DNA of 5,272 bases from Pseudomonadota bacterium (GTDB lineage Bacteria > Pseudomonadota > Gammaproteobacteria > Burkholderiales > SHXO01): positions 1 through 5,272 of the forward strand of contig JAEZCG010000089.1 of the NCBI GenBank assembly GCA_023430065.1, given 5' to 3'. A program made the position numbers and the translations under genes. Below the pieces are notes generated by a model. It saw only the letters and a list, made by a program, of their open reading frames with translations. It was not told where the DNA came from and ran no database searches. Of the stretch, positions 1 to 5,272 are shown in pieces. How positions within the stretch are numbered: the first letter of the stretch is position 1; each line of letters begins with the position of its first letter.

Positions 1-12
1 GGTGTGACCGCT

Positions 13-787
13 TCAACTCGCGACGACTTCGCTCTCGTGCCAGCGCCGCAGCGCCACCCGGGCCAGCCACGAGGTCAGCGCGTACAGGGCGACCCCGGCC
101 AGCGTGATCATGAACAGTGCAGCGAACAGCCGCGGCATGTTCAGGTTGATGCCTGCCATCAGGATCTGGTAGGCGAGCCCCGACTGGCTGCCGCCGGTGC
201 CGGCCACGAACTCGGCCACGACCGTGCCGATCAGGGCGAGCCCGCTCGACACCTTCAGGCCGGCGAAGAAGTAGGGCAGGGCGCTCGGAATGCGCAGCCG
301 CATGAGGATCTGCCATCGCGAGGCGCGGTGCAGGCGGAACAGGTCGAGCAGTCCGGGGTCGACGCTGCGCAGGCCCTGCGAGGTGTTGGAGATGATCGGA
401 AAGAGGGCAGCCATCGCCGCGCACAGCACCAGCGCGAGCAGCAGGTCTCTTGCCCAGATGATGATCAGTGGCGCGATCGACACGATCGGCGTGACCTGCA
501 GCAGGATGGCATAGGGCAGCAGGCTCGTCTCCACCAGCCGGCTCTGCACGAACACGAATGCGATCAGCACGCCTACCGCCAGGGCCAGTGCCAGCGCCAA
601 CAGGGTGACCTTCAGCGTCATCAGCAAGGCCCCGAAGAGCAGGGCGCGGTCTTCGATCAGTGCCGCGCCCACCGCCAGCGGAGAGGGAACGAGGTAAGAC
701 GGCACGTCGTGGAGCGTGACCAGCAGATGCCACAGACCGAGCATGGCGAGACCGACCAGCATGGGAGCGAGGGCGCGACGCAGCACG

Positions 788-795
<8 letters not shown>
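13..795 (-). CDS. ABC transporter permease, nitrate/sulfonate/taurine (SsuC/TauC) type
   Basis: This is the inner-membrane channel subunit of a binding-protein-dependent importer. The product is about 260 residues, normal for the family, with several hydrophobic spans (for example MLVGLAMLGLWHLLV near the N terminus, VTLLALALALAVGVLIAFVF, LLALVLCAAMAALFPII and a last span near the C terminus). The cytoplasmic coupling loop reads DLFRLHRASRWQILMRLRIP, followed by the family-typical segment ALPYFFAGLKVSSGLALIG and then VVAEF. The usual glycine of the loop (GAS) is arginine here (RAS). I chose the ATG at 795 because it overlaps the ATPase stop codon (ATGCCTGA, 8 bp), as in translationally coupled transporter genes. 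An in-frame ATG at 819 would add eight residues and a 32-bp overlap. No clear Shine-Dalgarno is seen, which fits coupling. The family is confident; the substrate is unknown. The stop codon lies 12 bp from the window edge, so the operon may continue. Confidence 0.92.
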
Positions 796-1591
<796 letters not shown>

Positions 1592-1620
1592 GCGCCCGAT
1601 TCCAGGCCAGGCACCGCGTG

Positions 1621-2769
1621 CTACGGCATGCGGATGGCACTGCGGTCCAGCGTCTGCACGCTGGCGCAACCGAGCAGTGCCAGGTTGACGTCCAGTTCGT
1701 TGCGCAGCAGGTCGATCGCCCGCGTGACTCCGCGCTCCCCGCCTGCTGCCAGGCCGTAGAGGAATGGCCGCCCCGCCATGCAGGCGCGAGCGCCCAGCGC
1801 AAGCGCCTTGATGATGTCGCTACCGCGGCGGACTCCGCCATCGAGGATGATTTCGGTGCGGTCGCCGACCGCATCGACCACCGTGGGCAAGGCAGCGATC
1901 GACGAGCGGCTGTGATCGAGCTGACGCCCGCCGTGGTTGGATACGATGACCGCGTCAGCGCCATGCGCTACCGCCAGTCGGGCGTCCTCGGAGGTGAGAA
2001 TGCCCTTGAGCACGAGCTTGCCGTCCCAGCGCGACCGACACCAGTCGATCTGCGGCCAGCTCACGGAGAAGTCGTACTGCTCCGCCGCAAAGCGGGCGAT
2101 GCTGATGATGTCGCTGCTTCCGACCAGGCTGCCGGCGAGATTGGCGAAGGTCACGCGCGGCCCCATCGCCACGTCGCGGATCCAGTCCGGCCGGCGCAGC
2201 ACGTCCAGGGCGTTGCGCCAGGTCACCCGTGGGGGGACCGTGAAACCGTTGCGCATGTCACGTTCGCGCGGACCCTGCGCCTTGGTGTCGAGCGTGACGA
2301 CCAGTACCTTGCAGCCCGCGCTGGCGGCGCGCGCCATGAGTGTCTCGTTGATGCCGCGATCCTTGACCAGGTAGCTCTGAAACCAGAACGCGCGTCGCGT
2401 CGCCGCCTTCACCTCTTCGATGCTGGAGGCTGCCATCTGACTCAGGCAGTAGGGAATGCCCGCCGCCTCCGTGGCGCGCGCCTCGGCCACCTCCCCCTTG
2501 CGCGCGACCAGGCCGGCCAGACCGGTGGGTGCGGCGATCAGCGGAAAGGCGAGCCGTTCCCCCAGCAACGTAGTGGACAACTGCCGGCTGGATACGTCGG
2601 TGAGCACGCGCGGCTTCAGGGCGATGCGTTCGAAATCGCGCCGATTGGCGGCCAGCGTGACCTCGTCCTGCGAGCCCCCGTCGATGAAATCGAAGATCGC
2701 CCTGGGCAGACGGCGCCGGGCGCGCTTGCGGAGGTCTTCGATGCTGGCGAGCGTGTCGTGACGAGGCAT
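1621..2769 (-). CDS. FMN-dependent alpha-hydroxy-acid dehydrogenase/oxidase (LldD / glycolate oxidase family)
   Basis: It oxidises a 2-hydroxy acid (lactate, glycolate, mandelate or similar) to the 2-keto acid using FMN in a TIM barrel. The 382-residue length is normal. Aligned by eye to spinach glycolate oxidase, these residues are present: Tyr133 (FQSY, for Tyr129), Asp161 (LDT, for Asp157), Arg168 (for Arg164), Lys255 (LKG, for Lys230), and His279 and Arg282 in SNHGGRQLD (for His254 and Arg257). The FMN-phosphate motifs DGGVRRGSD (310-318) and AGRPFLYG (332-339) are also there. The position equivalent to Tyr24 is Phe28 (FDFIDGG). The segment of about 177-245 is rich in Trp/Arg/Pro and resembles the loop that separates membrane-linked LldD/MdlB enzymes from soluble oxidases, but no clear anchor is seen. 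The ATG at 2769 is chosen because TGGAGA lies 4 bp upstream and the family N terminus begins here; an ATG at 2820 would add 17 atypical residues. It is the first gene of an operon with the ABC ATPase and permease. The exact substrate and electron acceptor are unknown, so no symbol is given. Confidence 0.93.
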   Translation of the reverse strand: MPRHDTLASIEDLRKRARRRLPRAIFDFIDGGSQDEVTLAANRRDFERIALKPRVLTDVSSRQLSTTLLGERLAFPLIAAPTGLAGLVARKGEVAEARATEAAGIPYCLSQMAASSIEEVKAATRRAFWFQSYLVKDRGINETLMARAASAGCKVLVVTLDTKAQGPRERDMRNGFTVPPRVTWRNALDVLRRPDWIRDVAMGPRVTFANLAGSLVGSSDIISIARFAAEQYDFSVSWPQIDWCRSRWDGKLVLKGILTSEDARLAVAHGADAVIVSNHGGRQLDHSRSSIAALPTVVDAVGDRTEIILDGGVRRGSDIIKALALGARACMAGRPFLYGLAAGGERGVTRAIDLLRNELDVNLALLGCASVQTLDRSAIRMP

Positions 2770-2773
2770 GCGG

Positions 2774-2779
2774 TCTCCA
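2774..2779 (-). promoter_or_regulatory. Ribosome binding site of the hydroxy-acid dehydrogenase gene
   Basis: On the minus strand TGGAGA precedes CCGC and the ATG at 2769. This decides the start in favour of 2769 over the in-frame ATGs at 2811 and 2820. Confidence 0.65.
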
Positions 2780-2836
2780 CGGTGGGCGTTCGAACTTGCC
2801 GGCGCCAGCATCCGGCTCACGGCAGAGGAGGCATTT

Positions 2837-2856
2837 GCATCACGCCGGGGTGATGC
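2837..2856. repeat. Perfect inverted repeat GCATCAC-N6-GTGATGC between divergent genes
   Basis: Two exact 7-bp arms (2837-2843 and 2850-2856) flank a 6-base GC-rich loop. The site lies 68 bp upstream of the minus-strand dehydrogenase start and 136 bp upstream of the plus-strand Met-rich protein gene. No T-run follows on either strand, so it does not look like an intrinsic terminator. It could be an operator for a dimeric regulator, or a leader hairpin in the dehydrogenase mRNA. The regulator cannot be named; the arms do not match the LldR or FadR consensus as I know them. Confidence 0.5.
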
Positions 2857-2882
2857 CCGCTCCGGTCCATCAGGACGTTTGC

Positions 2883-2896
2883 TTGACCCTGGTCAA
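2883..2896. promoter_or_regulatory. FNR/DNR/FixK-like dyad TTGAC-N4-GTCAA
   Basis: The sequence TTGACCCTGGTCAA is a perfect dyad with 6-bp arms and two central bases. It fits the TTGAY-N4-RTCAA pattern bound by CRP/FNR-superfamily oxygen and nitric-oxide regulators (FNR, ANR/DNR, FixK). Its centre is about 102 bp upstream of the Met-rich protein start and 120 bp upstream of the dehydrogenase start. A class II arrangement (centre near -41.5) would place a plus-strand transcription start near 2931; only poor -10 candidates (TAGCGT at 2919, CGTATC at 2922) are there. Each arm also contains TTGACC, a good -35 match on its own strand, so the palindrome could instead be two overlapping divergent -35 boxes. 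Confidence 0.4.
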
Positions 2897-2981
2897 TTTC
2901 TGTCTCCCGATCGGCGCGTAGCGTATCCGAAGTTGCGGCAAGGCGGCGCGAAGCTTGCCGTTCGGACCCGGTCCGCATCCC

Positions 2982-2987
2982 AGGAGG
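2982..2987 (+). promoter_or_regulatory. Strong ribosome binding site of the Met-rich protein gene
   Basis: AGGAGG lies 4 bp before the ATG at 2992, inside GGAGGAG. It is the best Shine-Dalgarno in the window and supports that this small ORF is a real, well-translated gene. Confidence 0.8.
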
Positions 2988-2991
2988 AGTC

Positions 2992-3474
2992 ATGAACAGA
3001 CTGACCATTGCGCTGATTGCTGCCAGCTTGCTCGGGATCGCCTCGTCGGCGCTCGCGCTGGAGGACGATGACGCGCACGCCGGCCATCTTCCAGCGGCGG
3101 ATGCGCAGTCCGAGGCGCCGGCGACCCCACTTGCCGCGGGATTCGAGCGCATGCGTGCGCTCATTGCACAGGCCCAGGGGGAGCAGGACCCCGTCGCCCG
3201 CCGGCAGCTGCTCGACGAGCACGTTCAGGCGATGCGTGAACAGGTGCAAACGATGCGCGCCCGCGCGAAGGGGCCTGCGCACGACCACGCCAGCGCGGAT
3301 GAGCAAGGCACGTCCTCCGCGGGCGAGAAGAAGGGTGGCGGAATGATGGGCAAGGGCGGCATGATGAAGGGAATGGGTGGCATGAAGGGCATGCACGAGC
3401 GCGTCGAGCAGCGCCTGGATGCGATCGAGCAGATGCTCGAGCAACTGGTCGAACGCGAAGCGCTGGAGCTGTAG
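2992..3474 (+). CDS. Small secreted Met/His-rich protein, probable periplasmic metal-binding protein
   Basis: The 160-residue product starts with a clear Sec signal peptide: Asn-Arg, a hydrophobic core at about 4-17, then SSALA-LE with likely cleavage after Ala22. The mature part begins with an acidic, His-containing stretch (EDDDAHAGH). A charged helical region at about 48-92 follows (FERMRALIAQ..., LLDEHVQAMREQVQTM). Next come a flexible segment with HDH at 97-99, a Gly/Met/Lys-rich stretch at 115-134 with eight methionines (MM, MM, M, M, M spaced by Gly and Lys), and a C-terminal amphipathic helix (about 135-156, ERVEQRLDAIEQMLEQL). I recall a group of small proteobacterial proteins with this layout (helix, Met/Gly-rich centre, Met-rich final helix), often near copper-handling genes. 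Soft methionine and histidine ligands suggest Cu(I) or Ag(I) binding in the periplasm; that is inference. The strong RBS and signal peptide make the gene secure. It converges on the tetR gene with only 6 bp between stop codons and no visible terminator. Confidence 0.85.
   Translation: MNRLTIALIAASLLGIASSALALEDDDAHAGHLPAADAQSEAPATPLAAGFERMRALIAQAQGEQDPVARRQLLDEHVQAMREQVQTMRARAKGPAHDHASADEQGTSSAGEKKGGGMMGKGGMMKGMGGMKGMHERVEQRLDAIEQMLEQLVEREALEL
3334..3393 (+). repeat. Degenerate in-frame repeats coding the Gly/Met/Lys stretch
   Basis: Imperfect GGCATGA(T/A)GAAGGG-like units recur within the small secreted protein gene (near 3336, 3357 and 3379), coding Gly-Met-Met/Lys-Gly blocks. Such tracts can change length by slippage or unequal recombination, altering the number of methionines. 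Confidence 0.55.
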
Positions 3475-3480
3475 CGGGTC

Positions 3481-4185
3481 TCAGCGCCTCGCGGCCCGGG
3501 GTGGCCTGAGCCTCGATGCTTCCTCGGCTGCGACGTGCCCGATCACCAGGTCGGTGATGTGACGCAGCCAGCGGCGCTGGCGTGCGTCGGTCATGATGTC
3601 TTCGCCCAGGAAACTCGACAGGGTGTAGCGATTGGACAGGTAGAAGTAGGCGAGCGATGCGATCGTGAGGTACACCGTGACCGGGTCGACGCGCGGTCGA
3701 AAAGCACCGCTCGCCGCGCCCCGCTTGAGCAGTCGCCCGAGGATGGCCAGCAGCGGCGAGGACAGTGAGCCGACCCGCTGCGACTGACGCAGGTGCTCGC
3801 CCTTGTGCAGGTTCTCGCTGTTGAGCAGCCGGATGAACTCCGGGTGCTCGAGGTAGTAGCGCCAGGTGAACGCGACCAGCTCGCGCATCCCCTTCACCGG
3901 GTCGACGTGCTCCAGGTCGAGTTGCTGTTCGGCCTCACCGAGACGTTCGTAGACGCTCTCGAGTACGGCGCGGAACATCCCCTCCTTGTTGCCGAAGTAG
4001 TAGTACAGCATGCGGTCTACCGTCCCGGCGGCCGCGCAGATGCGTTCGACGCGCGCGCCGCCGTAGCCGCTGGCGGCAAACTCGGCGGTGGCCGCATCGA
4101 GAATCCGGCGCCGCATCGCGTCCGGATCCCGGACGCGGCGCCTGGTCTGCGTCGCCTTCTTGCCGGTTGCCGGGCGGGGCGGCAC
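3481..4185 (-). CDS. TetR/AcrR-family transcriptional regulator
   Basis: The 234-residue product carries a TetR DNA-binding domain at about 24-70. Helix 1 is RRRILDAATAEFAASGYGG, and the helix-turn-helix (RVERICAAAGTVDRMLYYYF) is at 45-64, followed by GNKEGMF. The ligand-binding and dimer domain contains FTWRYYLEHPEFIRLLNSEN and YLTIASLAYFYLSNRYTLS, typical of a proteobacterial TetR group with a TetR_C_29-like C terminus that often sits beside catabolic genes. I chose the GTG at 4185. Its G is the last base of the fdxA stop codon (TAGTG), so translation is probably coupled, and GGAA about 6 bp upstream is a weak Shine-Dalgarno. The next in-frame ATG (4116) would remove the start of the DNA-binding domain. 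The open frame also runs upstream through fdxA, but that part is an out-of-frame shadow. It probably controls its own operon and the divergent FAD-subunit gene through the palindrome at 4610-4627. The ligand is unknown. Confidence 0.92.
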   Translation of the reverse strand: MPPRPATGKKATQTRRRVRDPDAMRRRILDAATAEFAASGYGGARVERICAAAGTVDRMLYYYFGNKEGMFRAVLESVYERLGEAEQQLDLEHVDPVKGMRELVAFTWRYYLEHPEFIRLLNSENLHKGEHLRQSQRVGSLSSPLLAILGRLLKRGAASGAFRPRVDPVTVYLTIASLAYFYLSNRYTLSSFLGEDIMTDARQRRWLRHITDLVIGHVAAEEASRLRPPRAARR

Positions 4186-4508
4186 TAGCGTTCCAGGTAC
4201 TTCAGTTTGTCCTTGACGTCCTTGAACTCCTCCGCCTCCGGCAGCGGCGGCTTCGTGTCGGTGATGGTCGGACAGGTCTTGGACATCTCGGCGTTGATCT
4301 CGACGAACTGCAGCTGATCCTTGGGCAGGTCCACGTCGGCGAAGATCGCGTTGACCGGACATTCCGGAATGCACACGGCACAGTCGATGCATTCGTCCGG
4401 ATCGATCACCAGCATGTTCGGGCCTTCCTTGAAGCAGTCGACCGGACAGACGTCCACACAATCGGTGTACTTGCACTTGATGCAGGACTCGGTTACGACG
4501 TGGGTCAT
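4185..4508 (-). CDS. fdxA: Seven-iron ferredoxin FdxA, [3Fe-4S][4Fe-4S]
   Basis: This is a small cytoplasmic electron carrier of 107 residues, the same length class as Azotobacter ferredoxin I. All cluster ligands are visible. By analogy with ferredoxin I, Cys9, Cys17 and Cys50 bind the [3Fe-4S] cluster and Cys21, Cys40, Cys43 and Cys46 the [4Fe-4S] cluster; Cys12 and the free Cys25 are also conserved. The N terminus ([19 protein letters not shown]), the motif [13 protein letters not shown] and the ending LKYLER are diagnostic. AAGGAA 6 bp before the ATG supports the start. It is followed directly by tetR, sharing one base. FdxA is usually a stand-alone housekeeping gene, so coupling to a TetR regulator and divergence from a molybdenum-hydroxylase gene are unusual and may mean it serves that enzyme. 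The partner is inference. Confidence 0.97.
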   Translation of the reverse strand: MTHVVTESCIKCKYTDCVDVCPVDCFKEGPNMLVIDPDECIDCAVCIPECPVNAIFADVDLPKDQLQFVEINAEMSKTCPTITDTKPPLPEAEEFKDVKDKLKYLER

Positions 4509-4514
4509 GCGGGT

Positions 4515-4520
4515 TTCCTT
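4515..4520 (-). promoter_or_regulatory. Ribosome binding site of fdxA
   Basis: AAGGAA on the minus strand sits 6 bp before the ATG at 4508. Confidence 0.6.
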
Positions 4521-4530
4521 GTCTTGTTGA

Positions 4531-4548
4531 CCGGCCTCTTCGGGCCGG
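4531..4548 (-). other. GC-rich hairpin in the fdxA leader
   Basis: CCGGCC (4531-4536) and GGCCGG (4543-4548) form a perfect 6-bp stem with a 6-base loop, 22 bp upstream of the fdxA start codon and just outside its Shine-Dalgarno. There is no U-run on either side, so it is unlikely to be an intrinsic terminator. It may stabilise or modulate the fdxA leader. Confidence 0.4.
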
Positions 4549-4605
4549 AAAGAAAGAACGAATCCGCAACCGCTCGCGCCTGGAGCGCGTGGAGCGATTA
4601 CTCAA

Positions 4606-4611
4606 TACAAT
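4606..4611 (+). promoter_or_regulatory. Candidate -10 box of the molybdenum-hydroxylase operon
   Basis: TACAAT matches the sigma-70 -10 consensus at five of six positions, about 95 bp upstream of the GTG at 4706. The -35 region is poor (TGGAGC at 4581 with a 19-bp spacer), as expected for a weak or regulated promoter. The predicted start, near 4618, falls within the palindrome at 4610-4627. Confidence 0.4.
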
Positions 4612-4627
4612 GGAGTGTCCGCTCCAT
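4610..4627. promoter_or_regulatory. Candidate TetR operator palindrome
   Basis: ATGGAG (4610-4615) and CTCCAT (4622-4627) are exact inverted arms. With inner bases included, seven of nine base pairs match across the 18-bp site. It overlaps the end of the candidate -10 box and the predicted start of the plus-strand transcript. It also lies about 100 bp upstream of fdxA, so a bound TetR dimer could block both directions. Size and placement suit TetR-family operators; the link to this regulator is inference. Confidence 0.45.
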
Positions 4628-4695
4628 AGGAGCCAAGCCGGGGCGTGGCGACGCTGTTCCGACTGCCACGCGCCGCGCGTATCCACGCCGCCGAC

Positions 4696-4701
4696 AGGGA
4701 G
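4696..4701 (+). promoter_or_regulatory. Ribosome binding site of the FAD-subunit gene
   Basis: AGGGAG lies 4 bp before the GTG at 4706 and fixes that start codon. Confidence 0.65.
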
Positions 4702-4705
4702 TTAC

Positions 4706-5272
4706 GTGCACGCCCCACCATATCTTCAACCCGAGATTCTAGCCGACGCGCTGGCGGCTCTGTCGCAAACTCCGCTGGTGCCGCTGGCGGGCGGTACCGA
4801 CTTCTACCCGGCGCGGGTGGGGCAATGTATTTCGGATGGCATTCTCGACCTGAGCCGGGTTGCCGGATTACGCGGCATCGACGCCACGCCCTCGACCTGG
4901 CGCATCGGATGCCTGACCACCTGGAGCGACGTGCGGCGCGCGGACTTGCCCCGGGCATTGCGCGCCCTGCAGGAAGCGGCCGCGGAGGTTGGCGGTGTGC
5001 AGGTGCAGAATGCCGGGACGCTCGGCGGCAACCTGTGCAACGCCTCGCCGGCGGCGGACGGCGTGCCGGCGCTGCTTGCCCTCGAGGCACAGATCGAACT
5101 GCAGTCGGTACGGGGCATACGCAGCCTGCCGCTGGAGGGCTTCGTGCTAGGCAAGCAGCGCACGGCGCGGGCACCCGACGAGCTGCTCACGGCCATCCGC
5201 CTGCCGGCCTTCGGCCCGCGTACGCGATCGACATTCCGGAAGCTGGGCGCACGGCGATACCTGGTCATTTCG
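4706..5272 (+). CDS. Molybdenum hydroxylase FAD-binding subunit (CoxM/XdhB-like), 3' end cut by window
   Basis: This is the medium, FAD-binding subunit of a xanthine dehydrogenase/CO dehydrogenase-family enzyme. It passes electrons from the molybdenum and 2Fe-2S subunits to the acceptor. The first 189 residues are present, out of roughly 290 usual for the family. Both FAD motifs are visible: PLAGGTDFY at 26-34 and NAGTLGGNLCNASPAAD at 102-118. A later family motif, RKLGARRYLVIS, at 178-189 runs into the window end. The region after GGNLCNAS lacks the cysteine-rich insertion that carries the extra [4Fe-4S] cluster in 4-hydroxybenzoyl-CoA reductase beta subunits, so it is probably not that enzyme. 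The GTG at 4706 is supported by AGGGAG 4 bp upstream and by the family N terminus. The small 2Fe-2S and large molybdopterin subunits are expected downstream, outside the window. The substrate (purine, aromatic N-heterocycle, aldehyde or other) cannot be told. It is probably regulated by the divergent TetR. Confidence 0.93.
   Translation, partial: MHAPPYLQPEILADALAALSQTPLVPLAGGTDFYPARVGQCISDGILDLSRVAGLRGIDATPSTWRIGCLTTWSDVRRADLPRALRALQEAAAEVGGVQVQNAGTLGGNLCNASPAADGVPALLALEAQIELQSVRGIRSLPLEGFVLGKQRTARAPDELLTAIRLPAFGPRTRSTFRKLGARRYLVIS

Larger units (their letters stand above)
4581..4627. repeat. Cluster of TGGAGCG heptamers in the divergent promoter region
   Basis: TGGAGCG occurs at 4581-4587 and again at 4590-4596. 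The variant TGGAGTG is at 4611-4617, and the inverted copy CGCTCCA at 4620-4626. The second and third copies start 21 bp apart, about two helical turns. This looks like a multi-site regulator binding region between fdxA-tetR and the FAD-subunit gene. Confidence 0.5.

Noticed and set aside
1618..2853. Long plus-strand open frame (411 codons) opposite the dehydrogenase gene
   Set aside because: It is an antisense shadow of a GC-rich gene with intact catalytic motifs; the product has no domain character and no ribosome binding site.
2853..2921. Possible 22-residue plus-strand leader peptide in the divergent gap
   Set aside because: AGGAGG at 2826-2831 is 21 bp from the ATG, too far for normal use, and the peptide has no recognisable attenuator feature.
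2893..3444. Minus-strand open frame opposite the Met-rich protein gene
   Set aside because: The Leu/His-rich product mirrors the Met/Gly repeats; the plus-strand gene has a strong RBS and signal peptide.
3475..3480. Terminator between the convergent Met-rich protein and tetR genes
   Set aside because: Only 6 bp separate the stop codons, and no hairpin with a T-run is seen there.
4186..4686. Open frame that would extend the TetR protein upstream by 167 residues
   Set aside because: It runs out of frame through fdxA, has Arg/Gly-rich non-family sequence, and the TetR domain begins just after the GTG at 4185.
4602..5174. Minus-strand open frame opposite the FAD-subunit gene
   Set aside because: The Pro/Ala/Arg-rich product is a shadow; the plus strand carries both FAD motifs.

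Overview
This is a GC-rich stretch of chromosome-like DNA. It most resembles a proteobacterium, and probably a betaproteobacterium. The evidence is the codon bias, an Azotobacter-type seven-iron ferredoxin, the proteobacterial TetR subfamily and a Met-rich small periplasmic protein. The assignment rests on protein character only. I see no insertion sequence, tRNA, rRNA, CRISPR array or phage gene. Seven protein genes fill almost all of the window. Two divergent intergenic regions, 2770-2991 and 4509-4705, hold the regulatory signals.

Left block, minus strand, 2769 down to 13: a compact three-gene operon. It encodes an FMN-dependent alpha-hydroxy-acid dehydrogenase/oxidase (LldD/glycolate oxidase family), then the ATPase and the permease of a nitrate/sulfonate/taurine-type ABC importer. 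The dehydrogenase and ATPase genes are 29 bp apart. The ATPase and permease genes overlap by 8 bp. No substrate-binding protein is visible; it may lie beyond base 1. The layout suggests uptake of a small organic acid or related compound coupled to oxidation of a 2-hydroxy acid, but the substrate cannot be read from the sequence.

Middle, plus strand, 2992-3474: a small secreted protein with a signal peptide, a helical body, a Gly/Met/Lys-rich segment and a C-terminal amphipathic helix. It looks like a periplasmic metal (copper-type) binding protein. The gap between it and the dehydrogenase gene holds a perfect FNR/DNR-like dyad and a separate 7-bp-arm inverted repeat.

Right block: fdxA (seven-iron ferredoxin) and a TetR-family regulator form a minus-strand pair whose stop and start codons share one base (TAGTG). 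Facing away from them on the plus strand is the start of a molybdenum-hydroxylase FAD-binding subunit gene (CoxM/XdhB type), cut by the window end. Between them is a cluster of TGGAGCG-like heptamers. Two of these form a near-palindrome lying on a good -10 box, which is a strong candidate for the TetR operator. The likely story is a TetR-controlled molybdenum hydroxylase operon with a ferredoxin tied to the regulator. All families here are known. The items most worth follow-up are the fdxA-tetR-hydroxylase arrangement and its operator cluster, and the Met-rich protein with its dyad.
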